Positions 38,054 to 48,055 of a stretch of DNA of 64,000 bases are shown here, one piece after another. A program made the position numbers and the translations under genes. Positions within the stretch are counted from its first letter, which is position 1. The number at the start of each line of letters is the position of its first letter. The stretch is from Bacillus sp. S3 (GTDB lineage: Bacteria; Bacillota; Bacilli; Bacillales; Cytobacillaceae): positions 4,647,501 through 4,711,500 of the forward strand of contig NZ_CP039727.1 of the NCBI RefSeq assembly GCF_005154805.1. The letters are read 5' to 3'. Under the pieces are notes generated by a model. The model did not search any database. It was not told the origin of the DNA and saw nothing but the letters and a program-made list of their open reading frames with translations.

Positions 38054-38674
38054 TTACTGCTGTTGTAATCGTTTTTCTAATGAGGCAAATCGGCCAAGAC
38101 AAACCTTCATCATCCAAAGGGCCGGCGCGACCGCAGATATAAACAGGACGAGGCCGGGATACCGATTCATCACATAGCCGATAAAAATTAACCCAATTCC
38201 AATCAAAAGGGTAGATGGTAAACTTGTCACGGTAAACAGAAACGACTGCCTGATATATTCTTTATTTGACAGCTCGTAATGGACATAGATGGCAAAGAAA
38301 TAACCAACAGCCATTAATAGGACAAAGATTAGACTGTAAAGAATAATTAATAGAAGGCTGGCAAAAACACCTGTCATCAACTGTTCAGCAATACGGATAT
38401 CAACAAAGAGAAAAAGGCCAATGCTGTAAAACACAAGGCCTATTCCATTGCTTCTTTTCCATTCTTTAAAATAGACTTGCTTAAACGTCTTCCATACAGG
38501 TAGATCCGTATCTTTTCTCAGCCATTTCCGGACAATAGTGAACAGGGCGACGGATGCCGGAAAAAAGCCAAAGACCCCTAATCCCAAGATGGTAAAGGCA
38601 ATCCAGTACAGATTGGCCAAGATTGCCCTCCAAATCCATTCACAAACGACAATCATCCATGGCACTTTTTTCAT
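38054..38674 (-). CDS. DUF624 (YesL-like) membrane protein
   Basis: 206 residues with five or so hydrophobic segments. The N-terminal segment ILGLGVFGFFPASVALFTIV is the DUF624 family mark. The function is unknown; genes of this family are found next to LplBC-type importers and YesMN-type systems in Bacillus, so a helper role in oligosaccharide uptake or sensing is plausible. It lies between GH125 and GH20, with 39 nt and 35 nt gaps. Confidence 0.88.
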   Translation of the reverse strand: MKKVPWMIVVCEWIWRAILANLYWIAFTILGLGVFGFFPASVALFTIVRKWLRKDTDLPVWKTFKQVYFKEWKRSNGIGLVFYSIGLFLFVDIRIAEQLMTGVFASLLLIILYSLIFVLLMAVGYFFAIYVHYELSNKEYIRQSFLFTVTSLPSTLLIGIGLIFIGYVMNRYPGLVLFISAVAPALWMMKVCLGRFASLEKRLQQQ

Positions 38675-38713
38675 GATCCATCACCCTTTCAAATGACTAA
38701 ACTTGACTGTTTC

Positions 38714-40042
38714 TTACGCTTGATTGCCTTTGTTCTTCATTAATTGATTATAAAGCGGACTTCCTTTTACTGCCTTACCCGTTAAACTTAAGACGAATTC
38801 ACTGAACATGGTGTTGGCCCATGCAAACCAATCCCTTGTAAATTCTTCAGGGCTATCAGCGTTAAAGCCTTCATGCATAAAATGAGTACCACCGTCTGTT
38901 TGTTTAAAATAAGCTAAAATTTCTTGTTTTTCTGCTTCACTCGTTGTGGTCATTCCTTGGATGGCCAATGCGATATGCCAAATATAATGATCAGGCGTAT
39001 GCGGACTGCCAATTCCATTAGCATATTTTCCTTCATAATAATAAGGATTATCCCTGCTTAAAAGGAAGGAACGTGTGTGTAAATAGGTTGGATCATCATA
39101 CGAAAGATAGCCTAAGTACGGTGCTGCAAGCAGGCTCGGAACATTGGCATCATCCATGACATTCACTCGGCCTTCTCCGTCTGTTTCGTATACATACATG
39201 TCGCCATGAATCGGGTGGTCCAGCTTCGCGTATTGTTCAATCCCCTTTTGAATTTCACCGCGAAGTTTCAGGCATTCTTCTTTAAGTGCTGGATGGTTTA
39301 ATACATCACACATTTCCGCTGCATACCCTAAGACGACTACGGCAAACATATTAGCCGGGACAAGGTAGCCGTATGTGCAGGCATCATCGCTTGGACGGAA
39401 AGCACTCCAGGTCATACCTGTCGGAACAACTCGTCCTCCCTTGCCTTCACGGATCAACGTATCTGACTGGCGGCAATCCGTACGCTCAAAGCGGTAAGGA
39501 GATAGCTCTTCATGATCCTGCTCTGTCCGCCATACCTGAATAATGGTTTCCACTACCTGTTGGAACGTTTCATTTATTAGAGTAGTCCGTCCTGTCGACT
39601 TCCAGAATAGGTAGGCTAGCTGGATCGGATAACATAAGGAATCAATTTCATACTTCCGCTCCCAAATATGCGGTGTCATCTTGGTTAAATCCGTTTGATG
39701 CCCTTTGCCATTTGCTGTTTGATTAAACGCATTGGCATACGGATCATGCAGGATGAAATCAAATTGCTGGCGAATGACTCCTTCAAGTAGAGCAGCCATT
39801 TCTTCATCCTCTTCAGCAGCAAGTAAATAAGGTCTAACCTGTGCGGCTGAATCTCGCAGCCACATTGCCGGGATATCCCCGGTAATCACGAATGTTTTCC
39901 CATCTTCTTGTTTCTTCAACGTAGTGGTATACGTATTAACAAAGCATTGCTCAAACATATGCTGTAACTTTTTATCGTGCGGAAAAAATTCGTTTACATG
40001 TTGAATCAGTTTTTGCATGGATTCAGGAATTACTGAAGTCAT
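38714..40042 (-). CDS. Exo-alpha-1,6-mannosidase, GH125
   Basis: 442 residues, the full length of GH125 (formerly DUF1237). The family hallmark GDIPAMWLRDSAAQVRPYL is near residue 55, and later LCYPIQLAYLFWK, MTWSAFRPSDDACTYGY and the C-terminal DWFAWANTMFSEF follow. Known members cleave non-reducing alpha-1,6-linked mannose, a linkage of the N-glycan core, with inversion. No signal peptide. AGGAGCGGG lies before the ATG. With GH38 and GH85 this gives a chain that can take apart imported N-glycans. Confidence 0.95.
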   Translation of the reverse strand: MTSVIPESMQKLIQHVNEFFPHDKKLQHMFEQCFVNTYTTTLKKQEDGKTFVITGDIPAMWLRDSAAQVRPYLLAAEEDEEMAALLEGVIRQQFDFILHDPYANAFNQTANGKGHQTDLTKMTPHIWERKYEIDSLCYPIQLAYLFWKSTGRTTLINETFQQVVETIIQVWRTEQDHEELSPYRFERTDCRQSDTLIREGKGGRVVPTGMTWSAFRPSDDACTYGYLVPANMFAVVVLGYAAEMCDVLNHPALKEECLKLRGEIQKGIEQYAKLDHPIHGDMYVYETDGEGRVNVMDDANVPSLLAAPYLGYLSYDDPTYLHTRSFLLSRDNPYYYEGKYANGIGSPHTPDHYIWHIALAIQGMTTTSEAEKQEILAYFKQTDGGTHFMHEGFNADSPEEFTRDWFAWANTMFSEFVLSLTGKAVKGSPLYNQLMKNKGNQA

Positions 40043-40060
40043 TTGTACCCGCTCCTATCT

Positions 40061-42748
40061 CTATTTTTGAAAACCTAATGTGATAATTTCGTATTTTCCT
40101 ACTTCATATGAATCTTTGGCATTGTCTGACTGTTTTTCTAGGATGTTGCTTTTATAGGATTCATGGTCCTGGATATTGGCCTGAAGATTAGTCTTTTCTT
40201 CGGCCGGATTAAACCAGCGAACCATCACATCATCTCGCTCTTCCGCTACCCTCATGGACGTCCATACAAGTCCATTGGATTCGGATTGAACAAATTGATG
40301 TGTCTCCGGGAACGCCCCTTCATGGATGTCCGTCTGAACAACGACGAGCGGAACTTTGTATTGATAGGCATCGACAAAGGCTTGTGACTGAATGACATCT
40401 TTCTCGTGCGGCAGCACTTGCCATTCTGCAGTCTGCATCCCTAAGCATTGTGCTTCCGGTGTCGGGAAGTAGCCCCAGTCCCCAAGCTCGGCTGTCGCAC
40501 GAAGCACGGTAACCGCAATGGTGCCATTCTCCGGGATAATTTCATATTCTTGCAAACCATCTGTTGCTACGGTTAATCCCATTCTCTCATCCGCCAGGCT
40601 GGCAAAGCGCTGCTGGTGATGGCAGAAGCTCGGATTCTCCCACTCTTTTTCCGGTGTGTTCGGGCGGGTGACTATTTCAAAAATACTGTCTGCTTGATGT
40701 GTTTCTGTCTGTAAACCTGTTGGGAACAATACACGCAGACGGTGGTCTGTAGCTTGGTTGTCAATGGTCAGTTTAAATGCCGGACCCTTCATTCCCTTTT
40801 CAAGGGTAACAACCGTTTTTAAGGTAATCGCAGTCATTTCGTTCGATCTGCCTGACGCTCTTTCTTTGTGCCAAATAAGCTTATTGCGTTCGATTGCTAA
40901 GCGATCGTCCGCTGAAACCGGGATCGATAACGTATGTGTAAACTCCAGGACGGTTCTGAGTGTGCTTCTTTCTAACCATGTAAATTCTGCCGGTACACCC
41001 TTTGTCGTAATTGGGGCATGTCCCTCTGCTTCCTTGTACATATATTCGTTTCCAACATCTCCTGTGTCCTCATAAATGCCAAGCTGATGGAACGACTCCC
41101 CTGTTTCCTTCTGCATGAGATCATAGCTGCCGTCTTCATGAAACTGTAGATGTACATATTCATTTTCCATTTCGAACTGGGTATCGGAAGCAGGTACATC
41201 CTGCTGCACTCCTTCGGTACCCTGTACAAGGTAGAAGGTTTTATAACCAAATGACGGTACGCCCTCCGCGAAGAACGAAACCTTTGCCCGTTTGGCAAAA
41301 TACGGCTGACGGAATTTATCATCCGGCAGATCGTAGCCAAATTCGACTGCAGGTTCCTCTAGCTGCATGTCTACCATATTACCTTCCCCATCAACCAGTA
41401 TATAGCTTGGCGTTTCCTTATCCTGTAGGTAGGCTGGAATTTCTTCGAAGTGCATTTGTGAAAAATACACTCTTTCCAAGTCAACTATTTGGGTGATGAC
41501 TTCATTTTTCTCCCAGCCTGTCGTATTCATAATAACGAGTGGAATACCGCCTTCAGGTGTCTGCGAAGTATCAACTGTTTGTGCCAGCTCAGCTGCTTTT
41601 TCCCTGACAAACACCTCTCCCATTTGCGATACCGTTTCAAAACGGGTAACCATTTCACGGTGAACTTCATCTACACTGCAGCCGCAAATACTGTCATGCG
41701 GGTGGTTCTTCATGAGCGATTTCCACATGAAGCGGACATATTCCCTTGGGTAGCTGCCGCCTGCTAAATAATTCATGGCCGCCAGCGGCTCAGCATTTTT
41801 CTCTAAAAGGGTTTGACAGTGATGATTCATTTGCTTTAAATAAATCCGGCTTGACGCCGTATTGACTAGGGTGGACCAGCCGTCTGTCCGCTGATTGCGC
41901 AATTCCCCTTCAATGACCTGCAGCTCCTCAGGAAGAGCTTGTTTTAACTCTTCCGTATATTCATTAAAACTTGAATGCTTAAATTGATAATCAGGATAAA
42001 GAGCCGATGCTGTTTCAATCGCCTGTGGAATCGACTTTTGCAGCGGCTGATGATCACAGCCGTTCATAAACAATAATTGATTCGTTGAAGCATATTTTTC
42101 AGCATCCTCGAGTTTCTTATCCCAGAACGCTTTCGCTTCCTCTTGATCCACCGGGATTTCATTCCCATTGGAATACCAGTTAGCAAATAAAATTCCTAAA
42201 ACACTTGAACCATCCGGTGATTTCCATATCATTTCGGAATAGGGTGATTCATAATCAGGCACATCTGATACGGTGTTATTAAAGCCCGTCGGCTTCACTC
42301 CCCTGCCAAAGGCAGCCGTATCGATTCCCGCCTGCTTTAAGAGCTGAGGGGCCTGCCCGTAAATACCGAATGTATCCGGAAAATAGCCGATTTTTGAAAA
42401 ATGTCCATAGGCTTTCGTATCATTCAACCCAATCAAAAGGTTGCGGACATTCGCTTCCGAGCTTGTTAAAAAAGCATCCTGCAGTACATACCAAGGGCCG
42501 ATATGAAGTTTTTCCTCTTCTATTAATTGCTTAACCAGTTCTCGATTTTCCGGGTGGACAGCGAAATAATCCTCGAGCAGAACCGTCTGCCCATCTAGAT
42601 GAAACGACTGAAAACCGCTGCCGTCCTTTTTGAACTGTTCAATAAGATTATTCATAAGCTGAATGAAATAATAGCGGTGTGTTTCGAAAGGCAAGTACCA
42701 TTCCCTGTCCCAATGGGAATGGGAAATAATATGGGCTGTCTTTTTCAT
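40061..42748 (-). CDS. Alpha-mannosidase, GH38 (MngB-like)
   Basis: 895 residues. Zinc motif HIISHSHWDREWYLPFE at the very N-terminus (His10/12, Asp14) and nucleophile Asp91 in VLQDAFLTSSE. This is the shorter bacterial class that includes MngB (mannosylglycerate hydrolase) and the S. pneumoniae alpha-1,3-mannosidase. The start at 42748 follows AAAAGGAGTGG; the ORF is open further upstream (to 42862) through the leader region and is not coding there. No PTS for mannosylglycerate is nearby, so N-glycan mannose is the likelier substrate. First gene of the five-gene operon. Confidence 0.95.
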   Translation of the reverse strand: MKKTAHIISHSHWDREWYLPFETHRYYFIQLMNNLIEQFKKDGSGFQSFHLDGQTVLLEDYFAVHPENRELVKQLIEEEKLHIGPWYVLQDAFLTSSEANVRNLLIGLNDTKAYGHFSKIGYFPDTFGIYGQAPQLLKQAGIDTAAFGRGVKPTGFNNTVSDVPDYESPYSEMIWKSPDGSSVLGILFANWYSNGNEIPVDQEEAKAFWDKKLEDAEKYASTNQLLFMNGCDHQPLQKSIPQAIETASALYPDYQFKHSSFNEYTEELKQALPEELQVIEGELRNQRTDGWSTLVNTASSRIYLKQMNHHCQTLLEKNAEPLAAMNYLAGGSYPREYVRFMWKSLMKNHPHDSICGCSVDEVHREMVTRFETVSQMGEVFVREKAAELAQTVDTSQTPEGGIPLVIMNTTGWEKNEVITQIVDLERVYFSQMHFEEIPAYLQDKETPSYILVDGEGNMVDMQLEEPAVEFGYDLPDDKFRQPYFAKRAKVSFFAEGVPSFGYKTFYLVQGTEGVQQDVPASDTQFEMENEYVHLQFHEDGSYDLMQKETGESFHQLGIYEDTGDVGNEYMYKEAEGHAPITTKGVPAEFTWLERSTLRTVLEFTHTLSIPVSADDRLAIERNKLIWHKERASGRSNEMTAITLKTVVTLEKGMKGPAFKLTIDNQATDHRLRVLFPTGLQTETHQADSIFEIVTRPNTPEKEWENPSFCHHQQRFASLADERMGLTVATDGLQEYEIIPENGTIAVTVLRATAELGDWGYFPTPEAQCLGMQTAEWQVLPHEKDVIQSQAFVDAYQYKVPLVVVQTDIHEGAFPETHQFVQSESNGLVWTSMRVAEERDDVMVRWFNPAEEKTNLQANIQDHESYKSNILEKQSDNAKDSYEVGKYEIITLGFQK

Positions 42749-42778
42749 GAGACTTCCACTCCTTTTACTATTTAAATG

Positions 42779-42792
42779 CGAAAACGCTGTCA
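42779..42792. promoter_or_regulatory. cre-like site in front of the GH38 operon
   Basis: CGAAAACGCTGTCA matches TGWNANCGNTNWCA at 13 of 14 positions. It lies 31 nt upstream of the GH38 ATG, probably within the transcribed leader, where CcpA can act as a roadblock. Confidence 0.6.
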
Positions 42793-42826
42793 TTATTGAA
42801 TGATAAAGTATTTCCACTCTTACAAT

Positions 42827-42848
42827 AAAAAAAGCTGTCATAAACAGC
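42827..42848 (-). other. Small terminator-like hairpin in the GH38 leader
   Basis: Minus-strand GCTGT/ACAGC stem with a 5-nt loop followed by TTTTTTT, about 80 nt before the start codon. The stem is short; it could be a weak leader terminator or chance. Confidence 0.3.
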
Positions 42849-42955
42849 AATAGATTCACCACAAGTCATAAAGTTATTTCAGTGTATATAAAATTAATCC
42901 ATTTAAAAAGAAAAGCGCAAACGATAAAATAAACATAACGGATGGAACGTATAAA

Positions 42956-42969
42956 TGTAAGCGTTATCC
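42956..42969 (+). promoter_or_regulatory. cre-like site in front of the intracellular GH84 gene
   Basis: TGTAAGCGTTATCC matches TGWNANCGNTNWCA at 13 of 14 positions, 54 nt upstream of the start codon. Together with 42779-42792 it makes both divergent operons likely CcpA targets. Confidence 0.6.
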
Positions 42970-43022
42970 AATCAAGTAAAATAATTGGTTTCTTGTTACC
43001 AGATGATAAAGGAGATTTACTT

Positions 43023-44906
43023 ATGACTAATACAACTGTTTCTGAAACAACAGCTGCTGCGGCATCTGCAGAAGAAAAAGCACAAATCGAATATGAGATC
43101 TATCCTATACCACATCAAGTCACCTATCATGAAGGTTCATTGAAATTTGACATGGCGATCCAAGTCATCTACGACGATACCATTGATTCCGTTACGAGAA
43201 AAAAGCTGGAAACCGTGTTGAAACAAAATGGCTGCCCGGCTCCGAGTGAAGGGACCACGCCCGCTGATGACAAAATCAATATTTTAGTAGGAACAATAGG
43301 CTCAAACGGCCCTGTCGATACCTATGCGGCAAAAGAAGTAAACGCTGATGGCATGGATTTTTCTAAAATTGATGCGTATCAACTAGACATTCAAAAGAAT
43401 GTGATTACGATTCTGGGAAAAGACACAGATGCCAGCTTCTATGGTGTCCTATCGTTACATGCCATTTTATCGCAAGCCGCTGACAAAGTCGTCCGGAATG
43501 TAACCATTCAGGATTATGCCAATACAAAAATCAGAGGGTTTATTGAGGGGTACTACGGCATTCCTTGGAGCAACGAAGACCGCATGTCGCTTATACGCTT
43601 TGCCGGCCAATTTAAAGCGACCTCTTATGTATTCGCACCAAAGGACGACCCGTATCACAGGGAAAAATGGGCGGAAGTTTACCCGCCTGAAAAATTAGCG
43701 GAAATTAAAGAAATGGCGCAGGTTGGAAATGAAAATAAAACCCGTTTCGTTTGGACGATTTCCCCATTAACAGAGGTAGCCAAAATCTCGCAAACAGGCG
43801 GCGACCCGATGCTTGAGCTTGAGGAAAATACCGATAAGATGCTTGCCAAGTTTGAACAATTATATGCTGTCGGTGTACGGCAATTTGGTGTGTTGGGCGA
43901 CGATGTCGGCAGCCTGCCGCATGATTATGTTGTTGCCTTAATGCATTCAGTTTCGGAATGGGCAATAGCAAAAGGCGATGTCTATGATACCTTGTACTGT
44001 CCGGCAAGCTACAATTCCGACTGGGCTTGGATTCCTGCCGAGTTGAATGCCTATGAAAAAGGATTCGATCAAAACATCCAAATCTTCTGGACTGGGTCAA
44101 CGACTTGCGGGCCGATTGTCCAGTCAACCATCGATACATTTAAAACTTTAGAGAATGACGGTGTTGACAGAAGGGATCCATTATTCTGGCTTAACTGGCC
44201 AGTAAATGATGTCGATATGTCGCGCGTCTTTTTAGGCAGAGGGGAAATGCTCCAGCCGGGGATTCAACATCTAGCCGGTGTGGTGACAAACCCCATGCAG
44301 GAAGCAGAAGCATCAAAGCTGTCTATCTTCGCTGTATGTGATTATGCATGGAACACAGAGGCATTTCATGCGCAAAAAAGCTGGGAAGACAGCATGAAAT
44401 ATTTCGAGCCTGAAGCAGCGGAAGAGTTTTATACTATCGCAAAACATATGTCAGACGCTGACCCGAATGGTCTTAAACTGTCCGAGAGTGAAGAGATTAA
44501 GCCTTTGCTAGACTCCATCACATCTAAAGTAAATAATGGTGAATCGTTAAAAGACGCGGCTCCCAAAGCCATGGCCGAACTGCAAAAAATCGCCGATGCC
44601 GCAGATGGATTTTTGGCAAAAACCAAAAATGAAAAGTTAAAAAATGAGCTCGCACCCTTTGTCCAGTCATTACGTGATCTGGTTCTGGCGGATATTGAGT
44701 ATATTAAAACGATTCTCGCTGTTGAAGCAGACAACAAAGCAGGCTCAAGGGATCATTTTGAAAAAGCAACGGCATTACGCCAGCAAAGCTTAAACTATGA
44801 TCGCCCGCTCTTAGAAGGCACGATGAAAACAATGCCCGCAAAGAAAAGACTGCAGCCATTTACAGCTAACCTGGAGGAAAAGATTTTACCAATGGTCGCA
44901 CAATAA
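43023..44906 (+). CDS. Intracellular beta-N-acetylglucosaminidase, GH84
   Basis: 627 residues. GH84 marks are IRGFIEGYYGIPWSNEDR, FAPKDDPYHREKW and the catalytic Asp293-Asp294 pair in FGVLGDDVGSL. The mechanism is substrate-assisted through the acetamido group. There is no signal peptide, unlike the other two GH84 proteins of the window, so it would hydrolyse GlcNAc from imported pieces. The start at 43023 follows AAAGGAG; the ORF upstream to 42942 is leader. It is the only cytoplasmic hydrolase gene here on the plus strand and is divergent from the mannosidase operon. Confidence 0.93.
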   Translation: MTNTTVSETTAAAASAEEKAQIEYEIYPIPHQVTYHEGSLKFDMAIQVIYDDTIDSVTRKKLETVLKQNGCPAPSEGTTPADDKINILVGTIGSNGPVDTYAAKEVNADGMDFSKIDAYQLDIQKNVITILGKDTDASFYGVLSLHAILSQAADKVVRNVTIQDYANTKIRGFIEGYYGIPWSNEDRMSLIRFAGQFKATSYVFAPKDDPYHREKWAEVYPPEKLAEIKEMAQVGNENKTRFVWTISPLTEVAKISQTGGDPMLELEENTDKMLAKFEQLYAVGVRQFGVLGDDVGSLPHDYVVALMHSVSEWAIAKGDVYDTLYCPASYNSDWAWIPAELNAYEKGFDQNIQIFWTGSTTCGPIVQSTIDTFKTLENDGVDRRDPLFWLNWPVNDVDMSRVFLGRGEMLQPGIQHLAGVVTNPMQEAEASKLSIFAVCDYAWNTEAFHAQKSWEDSMKYFEPEAAEEFYTIAKHMSDADPNGLKLSESEEIKPLLDSITSKVNNGESLKDAAPKAMAELQKIADAADGFLAKTKNEKLKNELAPFVQSLRDLVLADIEYIKTILAVEADNKAGSRDHFEKATALRQQSLNYDRPLLEGTMKTMPAKKRLQPFTANLEEKILPMVAQ

Positions 44907-44917
44907 TAAATCGGTCC

Positions 44918-44970
44918 AAAAAGGGGCTAGGCCACCGCTGGATAAAAGCAGCGGAGACCTAGCCCCTTAC
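44918..44970 (-). terminator. Terminator after the GH85 pair, shared by converging genes
   Basis: Outer stem GGGGCTAGG/CCTAGCCCC (44923-44931/44958-44966) with an inner CCGCTG/CAGCGG helix. TTTTT follows on the minus strand. On the plus strand, for GH84, the U-run is poor, so it is mainly a minus-strand terminator. Confidence 0.85.
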
Positions 44971-45010
44971 TTGTTAATTCTGAAGAGAGGATGAAACAGG
45001 AAAACCGCTC

Positions 45011-48007
45011 CTATGATTCCTTCTTCAATTGCTGGATCTTTTCCATGGCCTGAACGAGTCGGTCATAGTTTGTGACTTGCTTTCTTAGTGTTGGATGGAG
45101 CTTATTGTAGGCTACTTTACAATCGTTGACGATGTGTTTATCGTCAAGCGTCAAATCGTTAACATCTGGCAGATTGTTGATTTGATGAATGACCTCGGTT
45201 ACCTTTTCGTTCAAATAGGCCACGCTGTATCTTAGGCTTTCTCTTTCACCTTCGGTTTGAACCGTATAATAGATTCTTCCCGCTTCCGTGCTGCCAAAGT
45301 CTAACTGATCGAATGTGATAGTTCCATCCGTTTCAACTGTCTTCTCTGCCAGAGCAGCATCCGCATCCAACGATTTATATAAGCGTACTGTCTGACCTTT
45401 CTTCACTCTTTCAAGTGTAACCTGATCGTTTGCTCCGGCATTATTTTCTGCCTTCACAAAATGCATCATGCTATTTTCTGTTCGTGGGAGAGCCGCACTT
45501 TCAAACATCTGCCATTCATAAATCCGGATCGCACCCCATGGAGAGGTTCCGCTATTGTAAATTTGCAGTTTGAATTCTTTTGCGGTCACCGGCTGGTCTA
45601 AGACGATATCCGTTACCGCTTTCGTGTTACCCGTAATCTTTTTGGCGCTGACCCACTCGCCATTATCATTCTTGTAAAACAGTTCAAAATCAACGGTATT
45701 CATGTTGCTGGCTTCCCCGCCATATTCGGCATGTTCCACGCGCCAGCGGCGGATGGTTTTCTTCTCACCGATATCAATTGTCATGTACCCAGTTTTGGCA
45801 TTGACCGCACACCATTTACTGTTACCAATAGCCGTGCCGTCTAAAGCTTTAACTGCAGGCTCGGCAGCATTTTCTGCTGATACACCTGTAACCTTTGCAT
45901 TTAGAGCCACGTTCGCTGAAGTCGGATTGCTCTCAACCTCTGTTGCATCTGTTCCCATCCCCCAGTCAAAGGCAATTTCAGCTGCCTCGCCGCGCACATA
46001 ATCGCGATTAACCGGAACAACCTTCAAAGTGGTCATGTTATCACTTGATGCGTTTTCCACGGTCCGGGTAATATTAGGCGTGTAGAAATAATTATTCGGT
46101 GTTACTCCTAAAAGTGTATCCATTCCATCTGCATTCTCTTGGTATACCTCGTAGTACAAGTCATTATCTTTGTCAGCCCAGCTTAGACGGGCCTCCGCCT
46201 CAAATGCAGTCCGAGGCATTTTTTCTAGAATCTTTACATCTGCAGGCTTTGTTAAAACCGGTGCCTTGGCATCATAAACGGACAGCTGACCTAAATGGAT
46301 CGAATAGTTGTCCATCTTTTCCGCATTGCTCACTTTCAGGCTTAACGCATAAGCTGTTTTTCCAGCATCCTTTCCAAGATCGACAACTGCTGTCTGCCAG
46401 CCATCCCCTGACTTAGCTAATGGATAATATTTCATTTGATCTTGTGCATAGTCTTCACCGTATGCTACACCAAGCGACACCTCTGCTCCGGTTGGATTTT
46501 GATAGACGACACGAACCTTTGTCGTATCGGTTACATCCAATTTCGTGCTGTACAGCATGGTGTCATTGACAGAACCTGCATCAAGCGTGCCGCTCAATTT
46601 CAGGGAGTTGCCGCCGTTATAGGCTTTTTCAAAATCATAAGCTACGTTGATTCGGCTTCCTTCATGGCGGGTCCACCAGCGCCAAGTCGGCATGATGTCC
46701 TGAATGGAGCGGTTATTCCACTCAAGCTCACTGGCGGTTTTTCCATTTACAAAATACTGTTTTCCGTGCCCGCTGTTAAAATTGGTGGTAAACGGCATTT
46801 CCTCAATGACAGACGCATCCGTCACAAAGCGCGCCATCCCTTTCCAATTGGCAGAATCATCGGCAAGAGTTGGGTCGCCCTGAGGGCCTGTCCACAACGT
46901 TTTCTCTTTCTCATGGAAGTCAGCTGGGTCCTTCGCCAATCCCATGGTGGAGTTTGGTGTATAGAGCGCGATGGAAACCTTTGGCTGCTTGTTCTCATCC
47001 AGCAGGGCATCCGTATTAATTTTCGTATTATACGAATTGGCTTGGAGTTCAAAACCTGCATAGGCATCAAAAGGACTGCGCTTATGTCCATTCATGGTCT
47101 CAACCGTTGTGTTAATTTTGCTGGTTGTCCAGTTGTAGTTTAAAAAGAACTCATCAACGGCATATACACCATCTTCCGCAGGTTTTACATACATATCATT
47201 CTTGCTGTTGATGGAATCCTGATAGTTAATCGCTCCATTATTATCTTGCGCATCGTACCAGCTTACTTGCAGTTTAGAATTCCGCTTGATATAGCGCATC
47301 ATTTCATTCATGCGTTCCGCCGTTTCCTTGCTGACTCCGTAGGTTTCTTGGTTAAAGAAATAACCATCAAAACCGTAGTATTCTGCTATTTCAATCATTT
47401 TGTCTGCCACCGGGAAACTTCCATCAGCCTCCTGCTTGGTAAACTTCTCGATTTCGGCAACCCCTTCAGCTGACCTGCCCCACGGGAAACCAAGTGTGGC
47501 ATAGACGGGAACCCCATTGCGGTGAGCTGCATCAACGATATCCGGTGTTGGAATAGCAAAAACCCCTTCATTCGTTCCTGCCCAATAAATATAGGAATCT
47601 AGCAATTGCCAGTTATCAAAGGCATATACATTAAATTCATTGCTTCCGACCGAACTTGCTTCATCGTGGTTCCAAGTGGTAATTCCTGCATTCGTTATAC
47701 CTGCCTTTGGACTGGCAAGCGGATTCACCTGGGCCCCTTTGAAGCGGTCTTTATTCAACGGAACACTGGCGCGGTTTAACTCGGCGTCCGGATCATTTTC
47801 GGGTGACCACTTCAGCAATGTATCCACTCTAAAAGCTGGTGCCAGCGGCTTTAGACTGAGGTGTTCCGCATAATTTTCGTTCACGACATCTGTTCCGTCT
47901 CCATTCACTTCGGCATTTGCTCCAGTGGCCCCCATTGAACTAAGTAACATGAAGGCAGCTGAAGCAGATAACAAACGGCTGTAAAACTTATTTCGACTTC
48001 TCCACAT
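45011..48007 (-). CDS. Secreted endo-beta-N-acetylglucosaminidase, GH85, with F5/8C domain
   Basis: 998 residues. A signal peptide is cleaved near ANA|E (residue 32). The GH85 catalytic motif FDGYFFNQETYG holds Asn219 and Glu221. A central beta domain follows, then an F5/8 type C carbohydrate-binding domain (about 690-840, with SKWC), and a C-terminal helical module with HIVNDCKVAYNKLHP. GH85 enzymes cut between the two GlcNAc residues of the N-glycan core and so free whole glycans from glycoproteins. No LPXTG or S-layer anchor, so it is probably free outside the cell. It follows a paralogous GH85 gene, 48 nt apart. Confidence 0.95.
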   Translation of the reverse strand: MWRSRNKFYSRLLSASAAFMLLSSMGATGANAEVNGDGTDVVNENYAEHLSLKPLAPAFRVDTLLKWSPENDPDAELNRASVPLNKDRFKGAQVNPLASPKAGITNAGITTWNHDEASSVGSNEFNVYAFDNWQLLDSYIYWAGTNEGVFAIPTPDIVDAAHRNGVPVYATLGFPWGRSAEGVAEIEKFTKQEADGSFPVADKMIEIAEYYGFDGYFFNQETYGVSKETAERMNEMMRYIKRNSKLQVSWYDAQDNNGAINYQDSINSKNDMYVKPAEDGVYAVDEFFLNYNWTTSKINTTVETMNGHKRSPFDAYAGFELQANSYNTKINTDALLDENKQPKVSIALYTPNSTMGLAKDPADFHEKEKTLWTGPQGDPTLADDSANWKGMARFVTDASVIEEMPFTTNFNSGHGKQYFVNGKTASELEWNNRSIQDIMPTWRWWTRHEGSRINVAYDFEKAYNGGNSLKLSGTLDAGSVNDTMLYSTKLDVTDTTKVRVVYQNPTGAEVSLGVAYGEDYAQDQMKYYPLAKSGDGWQTAVVDLGKDAGKTAYALSLKVSNAEKMDNYSIHLGQLSVYDAKAPVLTKPADVKILEKMPRTAFEAEARLSWADKDNDLYYEVYQENADGMDTLLGVTPNNYFYTPNITRTVENASSDNMTTLKVVPVNRDYVRGEAAEIAFDWGMGTDATEVESNPTSANVALNAKVTGVSAENAAEPAVKALDGTAIGNSKWCAVNAKTGYMTIDIGEKKTIRRWRVEHAEYGGEASNMNTVDFELFYKNDNGEWVSAKKITGNTKAVTDIVLDQPVTAKEFKLQIYNSGTSPWGAIRIYEWQMFESAALPRTENSMMHFVKAENNAGANDQVTLERVKKGQTVRLYKSLDADAALAEKTVETDGTITFDQLDFGSTEAGRIYYTVQTEGERESLRYSVAYLNEKVTEVIHQINNLPDVNDLTLDDKHIVNDCKVAYNKLHPTLRKQVTNYDRLVQAMEKIQQLKKES

Positions 48008-48055
48008 ACGATCCTTCCTCTCCGGGACAGGTCGACCCTGTCCCTTTCACAAATT

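Noticed and set aside
46436..47143. 235-codon open frame on the plus strand
   Set aside because: It is antisense to the GH85 gene, whose domains are clear; the translated sequence resembles no protein.
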